A DNA stretch of 51,625 bases from Chloracidobacterium sp. CP2_5A (GTDB taxonomy: Bacteria; Acidobacteriota; Blastocatellia; Chloracidobacteriales; Chloracidobacteriaceae), in NCBI GenBank assembly GCA_002254845.1, contig NKPT01000019.1, positions 1 to 51,625 on the forward strand, written 5' to 3'. Both the position numbers and the translations under genes were made by a program. Under the pieces are notes generated by a model. It saw nothing but the letters and a program-made list of their open reading frames with translations. It ran no database searches and was not told where the DNA came from. Shown in pieces: positions 37,300 to 45,856 of the stretch; positions within the stretch are counted from its first letter, which is position 1, and the number at the start of each line of letters is the position of its first letter.

Positions 37300-38276
37300 A
37301 TCACGAAGAAGCTCTCGCGGTTTCATCCCCGCCTCTGACAGCCGGAGATGGCGCGCCGCCCTGGCGACTTTATGTCGGCTGGGCGCTGGCCGCGCTGCTG
37401 GGAGTCGTCTGGCTTGCGGCCGGAGCCATCAAGGCGCTTGAACCCTTTGACTTTGCTCGCCAGGTGGCAAGCTTTCAGATGGTGCCGGGCGGCGCGCCCC
37501 AGACCGCTGTCGCCTGGGGCTTGCTTGTCGCGGAATGCGCGCTGGGCGGCGCGCTCATTATTGGCTATCGCCTGCGCTGGGCGCTGATGGGCGCGGGGCT
37601 GCTGACGCTTCTCTTCATGGCCGCGCTAGGCTGGGTAGTGGCGGCTGGCATTCCAGTCGAAGATTGCGGCTGCTTCGGGTCGCGGTTCAAGCGCAGCCCG
37701 AAGGAAGCCTTGCTGGAGGACGCTCTGATGCTGACCGTAACGCTCATCGCGGGCTGGCTTGTGTGGAAATCGAGCGCCCCGCAAGCCACCCAGCCCCGCC
37801 AAGCGGGATGGCTGACAACGCCCTGGCGCGCCGGCGCCGTGGCGCTGTGCGCCGCGTTCGGACTGCTGACGCCGCTGGCCCTTGGCTTCCCAGCGGGCGG
37901 AAGCGATTGGTCGAAGGTCAAGGTTTCCGGGATAACCGTCAACGTCATGACCGGCGAGCGGCTGGTGGCGCTCATTGACACCGAATGCAGCCACTGCCAG
38001 GAGAGCGTCCCCAAGCTCAACGCCTACGTTGGGATGAAGGATTTTCCGATCTTCGTCGCCCTCTGCTCAAATGAAGCGTGGCGACGCAAGTTCTTCGTTC
38101 AGCGATTTGGGGCGAAGTTCGAGCTGGGCGAGATTTCCAAGGATGACTTCAAGCGGCTGCTGGCGGATGGCGACACGCCGCGCACTGTATTGCTGCGCAA
38201 CGGGAAGGCGATCGCCGTCTGGAACGCCAACCCGCCGACGCCGGACGAGGTGCGCCGGGCGCGAGCTAAAAAGTAG
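37296..38276 (+). CDS. MauE/DoxX-like membrane protein with thioredoxin-like domain
   Basis: A 326-aa protein. Residues 27-196 hold about five membrane helices of the MauE/DoxX type, with the family mark EDCGCFGS at 122-129 (Cys124, Cys126). After the last helix an exported thioredoxin-like domain starts; its active site is CSHC (231-234) in ALIDTECSHCQESVP. MauE-type proteins handle disulfide exchange across the membrane, so this joins a membrane thiol relay to a thioredoxin end. The start ATG is within the E2 stop (4-bp overlap), so both proteins are probably made together. The ordered CXC and CXXC pairs make redox activity likely. Confidence 0.82.
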   Translation: MNHEEALAVSSPPLTAGDGAPPWRLYVGWALAALLGVVWLAAGAIKALEPFDFARQVASFQMVPGGAPQTAVAWGLLVAECALGGALIIGYRLRWALMGAGLLTLLFMAALGWVVAAGIPVEDCGCFGSRFKRSPKEALLEDALMLTVTLIAGWLVWKSSAPQATQPRQAGWLTTPWRAGAVALCAAFGLLTPLALGFPAGGSDWSKVKVSGITVNVMTGERLVALIDTECSHCQESVPKLNAYVGMKDFPIFVALCSNEAWRRKFFVQRFGAKFELGEISKDDFKRLLADGDTPRTVLLRNGKAIAVWNANPPTPDEVRRARAKK

Positions 38277-38486
38277 TCAACAAGAAGGCGCGACAGACAA
38301 AGGGGGCGGAACGGGAAGCCGTCTTATTCGTATCTTGCGCTACAAGGCGACTTTCAGGCTCAAAAGCTCAACGCTCATCCGCCGTCCCAGTCGCCTGGCG
38401 ACGCTTCGACAATGGAGCGCTTGAAAACGATTTTGGCAAGCTGGCGCAGGAATTTTGGACGCCCATTCGAGGTCCGCCCTGAAGCC

Positions 38487-38505
38487 TTGACAGGCGTGCT
38501 ATTAT
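38487..38505 (+). promoter_or_regulatory. Promoter elements upstream of tRNA-Thr
   Basis: An extended -10 (TGCTATTAT, box 38500-38505) lies 22 bp before the tRNA. TTGACA at 38487-38492 is only 7 bases from the -10 box, too close for a standard -35, so the extended -10 probably carries the promoter. The stretch 38277-38486 holds nothing recognisable. Confidence 0.45.
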
Positions 38506-38527
38506 CCTCGCCTGCTACGCGGAACGA

Positions 38528-38603
<76 letters not shown>

Positions 38604-38698
38604 GCGCGGAAACCGCCGCCAAGTCTTTAGATGAGCCTCGCCCGCCGAACCGCCGCGTTGCCCGCCAACGCTGACAGAAGGGCGATTGGCGTTGACCA

Positions 38699-40252
38699 TC
38701 AGAACTGCATCGTCGCTAGGCGTAGCGCCGCGCGCGCCTGCTCGTATTCCGCCTGCACGTCAATGAGCTTGTTGCGCGCTTCGGCCGTGGCGCGCTCGCG
38801 CTGATTGACTAGAAAGAGCGAGCTGTCGCCCAGCAAAAATCGCTGGTTCTCGCCGCGCTCTAAAACAATGGCGGACTCCAGCTCGCGTTTCGTCGCCAGA
38901 TACCGCTGCCAAGTCAGGTTAATGGCCGAGGCGAGATCGTTGATTTCAGTGGCGATCTGTTGCCGGAGCGTTCGCTCCTCAAGGTCAAGCTTTTGAAGTT
39001 TCAACTGGGCTTGCGCAATCCGCCCGTCAGCCGTTCGCTGGCGAAGCGGCAACTCGAAAATGAAGCCGGTCTTGAGCGTTGCGCCAATGCCGCCAGGACC
39101 GACATCGCGTCCCGGCGCGATGGCAAAGTCCAGCACGGGGCGACGCTGGTTGCGCGCCAAGTCTAGATCAAGCCGCGTCGTATCCTTCAAGACGGCGATG
39201 AGCTGAAGCTCTGGCCGGCGCTGGAGCGCGAGCGCGATGCCGTCCGTAATTTCAGCCGGCAAAACCTCGCTTGGCTCAAGCTGCAAGCTCGCGTCGAGGA
39301 CAACGCTTTCATCCGGCGGCGCCTGAGCCGTGACGTCATCCAGCCAGAGCGAAAGCGAAAGCTTGAACTGCGCCTTCTGAAAATCGCGCTCAGCTTTGGC
39401 GAGCGCCGCTTGGCGACGCTGCACCTCCTGTTCGGCTTCCACGGCGTCAATCGGCGGCAAATCGCCGGCGGTGGCGCGCTGTCGAATGGCCTCATTCCGA
39501 ATTTGCGCGATGTCAAGCAGGTTACGGGCGACATCGAGACGGCGCTTGGCGGCGACCCAGTCCCAGTAATCGTCCGCTGCCTTGCGAAACAGCTCCAATC
39601 GCGTTTGGGCGACAGCGATATCCGCCTGTGACTCCCCTAGAAAGGCCTGCCGTTCGCCGACCGACTTTTCGTTGACGCGAAAATCCCGGAACAGCGGCAC
39701 TTTCAACCCGAACACATACTCGCCGGCATCGCCCGTCGCTGACAGCGGCGACTTTGTCGCGCCCAGATTAAGACTTGACGCGGCAAAAAACTTGATGCCA
39801 GAGCGCGTCAAAAAGTTAACTTCCGTGCCGATCCCGAACGCCTCCGAAACCTGACCGCGCTTAGAAGAGCTGTTGTAGCGCAGGTAATCCGTTGTAACCG
39901 ACAGAATCGGGTCGAAAGCGCCTTGCTTCTCGATGCGCTTTGCCGTGGCGACCTGACGCTCGACGACCGAGCCGCGCAGCTTAGGATGCTGATCATCAAT
40001 GATTTGAAAGACCCGCTCAAGGAGCAGCGGCGGGCTGGGGCTTCCCGGGCGCGGCGCCGGCAAGCTGGGGCGGCGTCCCGATTGCGGGCCGGCTGCCGCG
40101 CGGGCGACCGCGGACGCCAGTCGCCGCTCGTCGTCAGAGGGGGATTGGACAATGCCCGGCGCGGCAATCTGCGCTGAGCCGGGCGAGATCCATGCGCCGG
40201 TTATCCAAAGCCCAATCCCAGCCGCCAAGCGCCGACCGAGCCTATTTGTCAT
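38699..40252 (-). CDS. TolC-like outer-membrane efflux protein
   Basis: A 517-aa outer-membrane factor. A signal-peptide-like segment (LAAGIGLWITGAW) is followed by a Pro/Arg-rich stretch and then the long helical hairpins of the TolC family: RLELFRKAADDYWDWVAAKR, repeated ARNLLDIAQIRNEAIRQRAT, and RELESAIVLERGENQRFLLG near the end. ATG at 40252 is taken; ATG at 40267 is possible. It overlaps the HlyD-like gene by 11 bp and is the last gene of a minus-strand ABC/HlyD/TolC cluster, so it is the outer channel of the exporter. Confidence 0.85.
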   Translation of the reverse strand: MTNRLGRRLAAGIGLWITGAWISPGSAQIAAPGIVQSPSDDERRLASAVARAAAGPQSGRRPSLPAPRPGSPSPPLLLERVFQIIDDQHPKLRGSVVERQVATAKRIEKQGAFDPILSVTTDYLRYNSSSKRGQVSEAFGIGTEVNFLTRSGIKFFAASSLNLGATKSPLSATGDAGEYVFGLKVPLFRDFRVNEKSVGERQAFLGESQADIAVAQTRLELFRKAADDYWDWVAAKRRLDVARNLLDIAQIRNEAIRQRATAGDLPPIDAVEAEQEVQRRQAALAKAERDFQKAQFKLSLSLWLDDVTAQAPPDESVVLDASLQLEPSEVLPAEITDGIALALQRRPELQLIAVLKDTTRLDLDLARNQRRPVLDFAIAPGRDVGPGGIGATLKTGFIFELPLRQRTADGRIAQAQLKLQKLDLEERTLRQQIATEINDLASAINLTWQRYLATKRELESAIVLERGENQRFLLGDSSLFLVNQRERATAEARNKLIDVQAEYEQARAALRLATMQF

Positions 40253-41729
40253 CTTTGTCGCTGTCATCGCCCTTGCCGCCCTTTTCGTTGGACTTGGCTT
40301 TGTTATCCTTGGGCTTTTTCTTGCGCTCGATGGGGTTGTGGTCAAACATCGGCGGGAAGCCGTTGAATTGGCGCCACAGCTCAAACCCTAGCGACACCAC
40401 GCGCAGCATCACCCAGCCGGTGGCCTGCGTTCCCGGACGCAGCATGCTCGGCTCGGGCCAGGGATCATCCTTGCCGCTTTCAATGGCCTCATAGTCGGGC
40501 TTGACCAACAGGCGAAAGCGGTTCATGCCGTCGTCAACGGCGTCAATGGCGACGATTCGCCCGCCAAAGGTGCCGATGGCGACTGACGGCCAGCCAACAA
40601 ACTGGACGGCCGGAAAGCCTTCAAACTGCAACCGCACCGGGTCGCCTAGGCGCACGAGCGGCGCGTCAAAGTCGCTGAGCAGCAACTCGACGGCCTGCTC
40701 TTCCTGCTTCGCCTTCGGAATAAGCACGCACAGGACATCGCCAGACTTGAGCGTTTCCGTCTCGCCGACCGCGCGCAGTTGCGTAATTTGCCCGGCGCGC
40801 GGGGCGATGACTTGCCGCTGAGCGACGCGCTCGCGGAAGTTTTGGACGTCAATGTCTATCTTCTGAATGCTGTTGCTAAGCGATGCGATCGTCTCTTGCG
40901 CCGATGCATAAGCGCTCTGCGCGCCGCTGAGCGTCGCCAGCGTATCGTTTTCAACGCGCCGCGCATCAAGATCGCCCACCTTCGTGTCGCGGACGGCGGC
41001 ATCCAGCAGGGCTTGCAAGCGAGCGACCTCGGCGCGGGAAGTCTCGACCGCTTGGCGCGCCAGCTCAAAGTCGCGGTCGGAGCGCAGGCCTGGCTGAATC
41101 ACCCAGTTGCCGGCGGCGTCTTTCTTGCCTTGGTTGAGGTCGCGGATGCGCTCGAAGTTGAGCTCGTTCGCCAGCAGCGCTTGCTTGGCCGCTTCCAGCG
41201 ACTGCTCGGCGGAGCGCAGTCGGTCGGCCGCCTGCCGCGCCCGCTCCGCCGCCGCCGGGATGGCCAGGTTGCGCGACTGTTCCAATGCCGCGATTTGCCG
41301 CTGAAGCGCTCCCGCTCGATTTTGCGCGGCTTCGCGCTGGGCGACGAGAAATTCGCGCTGGCGCTCTAGGCGCTCAAGCTGATTCGGATCGAGAAACTTC
41401 GAGTCTATTTCGGCAATTTCGGCAATGACCGTCCCGGCTTCAACGAAGTCGCCTTCGTTGACTAGCCACCGCTTGAGCCGTCCGGGAATTTGCGCCTGCA
41501 CGTTTTGCGGGCGCTCGCCCGGCGAGAAGACGATCAACTGCCCAACGCCTGTGACCGACTGCTGCCAAGGCACATAGATGAGCGCCAGGATAAAGAGCGT
41601 CAGGAACAGCGCGAGAATAAAAGCCAAGGGACGCGCCGGGCGCGGCGACTCGACCAGCCGCAGCGCCGTCGGCGTCAGCGGCGGCAACTTGGCTGGGAAG
41701 GCGCCGACCTGACGCGCGGATTGAGCCAT
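40242..41729 (-). CDS. HlyD-family membrane fusion protein
   Basis: A 495-aa periplasmic adaptor. One membrane helix (LAFILALFLTLFILALIYVP) anchors it, a biotinyl-lipoyl-like domain follows (GRLKRWLVNEGDFVEAGTVI), then a long coiled coil (residues of about 110-310), the second half of the lipoyl domain (QRQVIAPRAGQITQL) and a beta barrel. The C-terminus is an unusual tail of about 28 residues rich in Lys and Asp (PKDNKAKSNEKGGKGDDSDK). The start ATG at 41729 has AAGGAGG upstream. It bridges the ABC protein and the TolC-like protein on either side. Confidence 0.88.
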   Translation of the reverse strand: MAQSARQVGAFPAKLPPLTPTALRLVESPRPARPLAFILALFLTLFILALIYVPWQQSVTGVGQLIVFSPGERPQNVQAQIPGRLKRWLVNEGDFVEAGTVIAEIAEIDSKFLDPNQLERLERQREFLVAQREAAQNRAGALQRQIAALEQSRNLAIPAAAERARQAADRLRSAEQSLEAAKQALLANELNFERIRDLNQGKKDAAGNWVIQPGLRSDRDFELARQAVETSRAEVARLQALLDAAVRDTKVGDLDARRVENDTLATLSGAQSAYASAQETIASLSNSIQKIDIDVQNFRERVAQRQVIAPRAGQITQLRAVGETETLKSGDVLCVLIPKAKQEEQAVELLLSDFDAPLVRLGDPVRLQFEGFPAVQFVGWPSVAIGTFGGRIVAIDAVDDGMNRFRLLVKPDYEAIESGKDDPWPEPSMLRPGTQATGWVMLRVVSLGFELWRQFNGFPPMFDHNPIERKKKPKDNKAKSNEKGGKGDDSDKDDK

Positions 41730-41792
41730 GATGACGAATCCTCCTTCTGCCTCTGGCTCCCTCCGACAAGGAGCCCCTCGGACAAACGGGCG

Positions 41793-43610
41793 TCAGCCTT
41801 TGCCCGCGGCGAGCTGCTTCCCGACCAGCTGACGCGAGACCTCCGGGAAGAGCGAGGCGAAAGCGCCGCCGCGCCGCCACGACAGCTCTTCCGGCGAGCC
41901 GCTCTCAGCGATCACGCCCTTGTCAAGAACGTGAATGATGGATGATCGGATAACCACTTCGGAGTCGTGTGAAATATCAATGATGGTCCAGCGGTGAGCG
42001 CGGTCGTAGATGGCGTCGAGGATTTTCACCTTCGAGCGCTCGTCAATTCCCCTGAAGGCCTCGTCCAGAATGAGCAGCTTGGGGCGGCGGGCGATGGTTC
42101 GCGCCAGCAGCAGCCGCTGAACCTGCCCGCAGGACAAGTTGTAGCCGCCACTGACCAGCGGCGTTTGAAGCCCCTGCGGCAGCGCGGCTATCTCGTCCGT
42201 GAGCTGCACCAGGTCAATGGCCCAGCGAATGTCTTCGTGCGTCAGCCAGTCCGCCCCGACCCGGATGTTGTCCTCGATGCTGCCCTCGAAGATTTCCTCC
42301 TGATCGCCCACCAGGCCGACCACCAGCCGCAGCGCGTCCAGGTTAGCGTCCCGAACGTTAACGTCATTGACTTCAACTGTGCCATGGGATGGCTCCAGCA
42401 GTCCGCAGATGAGCGCCACGAGCGTCGACTTTCCGGCCCCGCTCAGCCCGACGATGCTCACCCAATCGCCCGGCTTCACGCTCAGATCCACCCCGGAGAG
42501 CACTTCCACGCCTGGGCGATAACTAAAGCGGACATTGCGACACAGCACCGCCGCGCCCTCTTCCCGGACGGGAATCTCGCTGCCGGTCGTCCGCTCGATG
42601 GGCAGGTCCTCGACGTGCCCCACTTTGTCGAGCGCGGTGAGCAGATCATAGACGTGTTCAATCTGACTGATGACCTTGTCCAGCCCGGCTAGCACGGAAA
42701 ACACCACAATTTCAGCCGCCACCAGTTGCCCAATCGTAATTTGCCGGTTAATGACCAGCCAGCCGCCAATTGCCAGAATGCCGGCGCTGGCCAGCGCGTA
42801 AAAAAAGTAGTTTCCGACGGCCTGTCGGAAAAGCACCGCGAAGTGGGAGCGGCGCGCTTTCAGATAAGCGACCGAGAGCGCGTCCGTCCGCTCGGACAAA
42901 AAGTCGAGCGTGCCGCTCATCTTGAAGCTGACATGACAGCGCGCCAGCTCTTCGAGCCAAGCGGCGACCTTGTATTTTTTCTTCGACTCCAAAATGCTCG
43001 TTCGCAGGCCATTAATGCCAAGGACGAAGACAATAAACAGCCCAGCCATGACAACCACGAGGTCGAAGCCCAGCAGAATCGGGCTGTAGAAGGCGAGCAG
43101 CAGCAGCCCGACAAAGATCTTGAGCAGGGCGTCGAGGCCGTCCAGCGCCAGCTTAGCAAAGGCTTTTTGGATGTTGACGACATCGAAGAAGCGGTTGACC
43201 ATCTCCGGGGCGTACTCGCCGGTCAGCGCGCCAAGCTGTAACCGCGGCAGCCGGTTGCCCAGGTTGATGGACACCCGAACAAAAATTCGCTGCTGTAATC
43301 GCTCCAAAAGAACCAGTTGAAAGAGGCGGAGAATGCCGGCGAAGCTAAGGAAAAACAGCACCAGCGAGGCCAACACCACAAGCTGTTGCAGGGATTGTCC
43401 CTGCGCGATGGTGTTGACGAGAACCTGGACTGTGATGGGCACCGCCAGGGAAAACAATCCGGCGACGGTCGTGTAGGCGAGAATTGCCAACAGGTCGCGC
43501 GAATCGAGCGCCAGCAATCGCCAAAGCCGCTGGGCGGGCGTCGGATGCGAGCGATCTCCGCCCGAGTCCGAGAAAGCGGAGGTTGCGCCCTGAACTGCGG
43601 CGTCGCCCAT
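41793..43610 (-). CDS. ABC exporter, type I secretion-like, without peptidase domain
   Basis: A 605-aa fused permease-ATPase. Residues of about 35-310 are the membrane domain; the nucleotide-binding domain follows with Walker A GLSGAGKST (388-396), Q-loop Gln437, signature LSCGQ (492-496, Cys replacing the usual Gly), Walker B LLILDEA (512-518) and H-loop His548 in DISHDSE. There is no N-terminal C39 peptidase or its inactive homologue; the first 30 residues are short and disordered. Peptide or RTX-type export is suggested by the HlyD and TolC partners; a lipid or small molecule is also possible. AAGGAG precedes the ATG at 43610. Confidence 0.87.
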   Translation of the reverse strand: MGDAAVQGATSAFSDSGGDRSHPTPAQRLWRLLALDSRDLLAILAYTTVAGLFSLAVPITVQVLVNTIAQGQSLQQLVVLASLVLFFLSFAGILRLFQLVLLERLQQRIFVRVSINLGNRLPRLQLGALTGEYAPEMVNRFFDVVNIQKAFAKLALDGLDALLKIFVGLLLLAFYSPILLGFDLVVVMAGLFIVFVLGINGLRTSILESKKKYKVAAWLEELARCHVSFKMSGTLDFLSERTDALSVAYLKARRSHFAVLFRQAVGNYFFYALASAGILAIGGWLVINRQITIGQLVAAEIVVFSVLAGLDKVISQIEHVYDLLTALDKVGHVEDLPIERTTGSEIPVREEGAAVLCRNVRFSYRPGVEVLSGVDLSVKPGDWVSIVGLSGAGKSTLVALICGLLEPSHGTVEVNDVNVRDANLDALRLVVGLVGDQEEIFEGSIEDNIRVGADWLTHEDIRWAIDLVQLTDEIAALPQGLQTPLVSGGYNLSCGQVQRLLLARTIARRPKLLILDEAFRGIDERSKVKILDAIYDRAHRWTIIDISHDSEVVIRSSIIHVLDKGVIAESGSPEELSWRRGGAFASLFPEVSRQLVGKQLAAGKG

Positions 43611-43745
43611 GGTGACCGATTCTCCTTAGAGGATCGCACTGCGTCCCGAGGACAGCTTCCAGCTGTCGCTAAAGCTCTCGTTTTGTAGCCGAGCGAGCGG
43701 AAGCGGCTGTGCGAGATTCCACACATTCCTATTTTTTGCGGAAGC

Positions 43746-43786
43746 GCGCGCTGCGCTGCAAGCCCCGCGCGCTGCGCTGCAAGCCC
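43746..43786. repeat. Tandem 21-bp duplication between exporter and pilT-like gene
   Basis: Two copies of a unit beginning GCGCGCTGCGCTGCAAG and of period 21; the second lacks one matching base. They lie in the divergent gap (43611-43927) between the ABC gene and the PilT-like gene, a region with no gene of its own. Confidence 0.8.
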
Positions 43787-43927
43787 TAGGACGCATCGCT
43801 GCCGTCGCCCGCCACAGCCTTTGCTCCTTGCCTTGCGCGAGGGCGAGCCGACAGACTAGATTCTCGACGCGCGAGACTTCTGGACTCAACGAGACTCTCA
43901 TTCACTATCTCAAGCGGAGGGCGCGCC

Positions 43928-45652
43928 ATGTCGGCGACGATAGAAAGCCTGCTCAAGGACCCGCGGATGGCAGGCGCTGACCAGCTTGTCCTGCAGGCCG
44001 GCAAGGCTCCGACGGTTCTCAACTCATCCGGGGCGACGGAACTTAGCCGCAATCCGATGACGCCGTTCGACATCTACCGGCTACTGCAACCCCACATTCC
44101 CGACGACAAAAAAACCGCGCTGATGAGCCAGCCGATGACTAATTTCCGACTGAGCGTCAACGGGGCGGGCACGTTCGATGTATCCATCACCAAGGAAGGC
44201 GGCGGCATGAAGGTCGCCTTTGTACCCATCGAAGCCGTCGCGACCAAGCCGGCGACGCCGAGCGCCCCGATGCCGCCGCCGTTTGCCGCCCGGCCATCAG
44301 GCAACTTTACGCCCCCGCCGGCCGCCACGCCGCCGCGTCCGACGCCATCCATTCCGCCAACCCGCCCCGCGCCGCGCCCGCTGACGCCCCCATCGGGCAC
44401 GCCGTTTTCCGGCGCGACATCGGGCAAGCAGCCAGCGGCCACGCCTCTGCCGACAACCAGCTCGAATCAGCCAGCCGCGCCGCCCCCCGCCCCTTCCCCA
44501 ACCGGGCAAGGTCCGGCCGTTCATCTGCGCAAGCGCGGGCCGCTCGAAATCGACAAGCTTTTTGAGAAGCAGCTTGAGCTCAAGGCATCAGACATGCACA
44601 TCTCGGCTTCAGTGCCGCCGATGCTCCGACTGGACGGCGACATGGTCGTGATGCAGGGCTATGAAGGCCAGCCGCTAACGGCCGCCGATACCGAGCGGAT
44701 CTTATGGGAGCTGATGCCAGACAAAAACCGCGAGGAGTTCAACCGCCGACACGACACCGACTTTGCCTATGAGTTTGGCGACGCTGCGCGCTTCCGCTGC
44801 AACGTCTTTATGGACCGCAAGGGCATGGGCGGCGTGTTCCGCGTTATCCCCAGCAAAATCCTCACGGCGGAGATGCTCGGGCTATCCAAGGAAATCCTCA
44901 AGCTGTGCTTTCTGAGCAAAGGGCTGGTGCTGGTCACTGGACCGACCGGAAGCGGCAAGTCGACGACCCTGTGCGCCCTCATTGACTTTATTAACCGCAA
45001 CCGCCGCGACCACATCATCACCATCGAGGACCCGATCGAGTTCGTCCACGAAAACAAGCAGTGCCTTATCAATCAGCGCGAGGTCCACAACCACACGGAT
45101 TCGTTCAAGGACGCCCTCCGCGCCGCTCTCCGCGAGGATCCTGACATCGTCCTCGTCGGCGAAATGCGCGACCTCGAAACCATTTCCATTGCCATCGAAA
45201 CGGCTGAAACTGGACATCTCGTTTTCGGGACGCTCCACACCTCAACCGCGCCCTCGACCGTTGACCGCATCATTGACCAGTTCCCTGCCGACCGACAGTC
45301 CCAAATTCGGGTCATGCTGTCGGAGTCGCTCAAAGGCGTCATCGCTCAAACGCTCTGCAAGAAAATTGGCGGCGGGCGCGTGGCGGCGCTTGAAACGCTC
45401 ATTTGCGATACTGGCATCGCCAACCTCATCCGCGAAGGCAAAACCTTTCAGATTCCTTCAGCGATGCAGACTGGCAAGGCCAAGGGCAACGTCACCCTCA
45501 ACGACGCGCTACTCGACCATGTCAAAAACAAGCGGGTCGAGTCTCAAGAAGCCTACATCAAGGCCGTGGACAAAACCGGATTCGAAGGACTGCTCAAGCG
45601 ACATAACCTCGACGTGAGCTTTCTGACCAATCTAGCGAACGCCAACGCTTGA
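43928..45652 (+). CDS. PilT-like retraction ATPase with second N-terminal domain
   Basis: A 574-aa hexameric ATPase of the PilT/PilU group, which retracts type IV pili. Residues of about 205-574 form a complete PilT: KASDMHISASVPP, FAYEFGDAARFRCNVFMDR, Walker A GPTGSGKST (338-346), the Asp box TIEDPIE (365-371), Walker B VLVGEMRD and the His box GTLHTS. Unusually the first 100 residues look like a second, degenerate copy of the N-terminal domain (GADQLVLQAGKAPTV, then TNFRLSVNGAGTFDVSITKE). A Pro/Ser/Thr-rich linker of about 100 residues joins them. It may act as a regulatory arm. It is divergent from the exporter cluster. Confidence 0.87.
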   Translation: MSATIESLLKDPRMAGADQLVLQAGKAPTVLNSSGATELSRNPMTPFDIYRLLQPHIPDDKKTALMSQPMTNFRLSVNGAGTFDVSITKEGGGMKVAFVPIEAVATKPATPSAPMPPPFAARPSGNFTPPPAATPPRPTPSIPPTRPAPRPLTPPSGTPFSGATSGKQPAATPLPTTSSNQPAAPPPAPSPTGQGPAVHLRKRGPLEIDKLFEKQLELKASDMHISASVPPMLRLDGDMVVMQGYEGQPLTAADTERILWELMPDKNREEFNRRHDTDFAYEFGDAARFRCNVFMDRKGMGGVFRVIPSKILTAEMLGLSKEILKLCFLSKGLVLVTGPTGSGKSTTLCALIDFINRNRRDHIITIEDPIEFVHENKQCLINQREVHNHTDSFKDALRAALREDPDIVLVGEMRDLETISIAIETAETGHLVFGTLHTSTAPSTVDRIIDQFPADRQSQIRVMLSESLKGVIAQTLCKKIGGGRVAALETLICDTGIANLIREGKTFQIPSAMQTGKAKGNVTLNDALLDHVKNKRVESQEAYIKAVDKTGFEGLLKRHNLDVSFLTNLANANA

Positions 45653-45731
45653 ATTTATGACGCGAGCGTCGGCGCATTGGCGCGAGATGGGAAAAGAGCT
45701 TCCGAGCCGGGCCCGACCGCGCGAAAACAGC

Positions 45732-45760
45732 GCGACAACCCTCATGGCGCTGTGTATAAT
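45732..45760 (+). promoter_or_regulatory. Candidate promoter for glyQS
   Basis: TATAAT at 45755-45760 is a perfect -10, with GCGACA at 45732-45737 as a -35 (four of six) at 17 bp. A TG lies two bases before the -10. It is 97 bp upstream of the glycyl-tRNA synthetase start. Confidence 0.6.
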
Positions 45761-45856
45761 TGCCCGCTTACGCCATGAACGACGCTTGCGCTCGCGCCCA
45801 AGCGCATCGCCAAGACCGCAAGCGCGGCTGACTTGACGCAGAGGTAGCCACATCCG

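Noticed and set aside
38699-43610. RTX toxin or bacteriocin cargo near the exporter
   Set aside because: No GG-leader peptide, RTX repeat or peptidase-containing ABC protein was found in or near the cluster.
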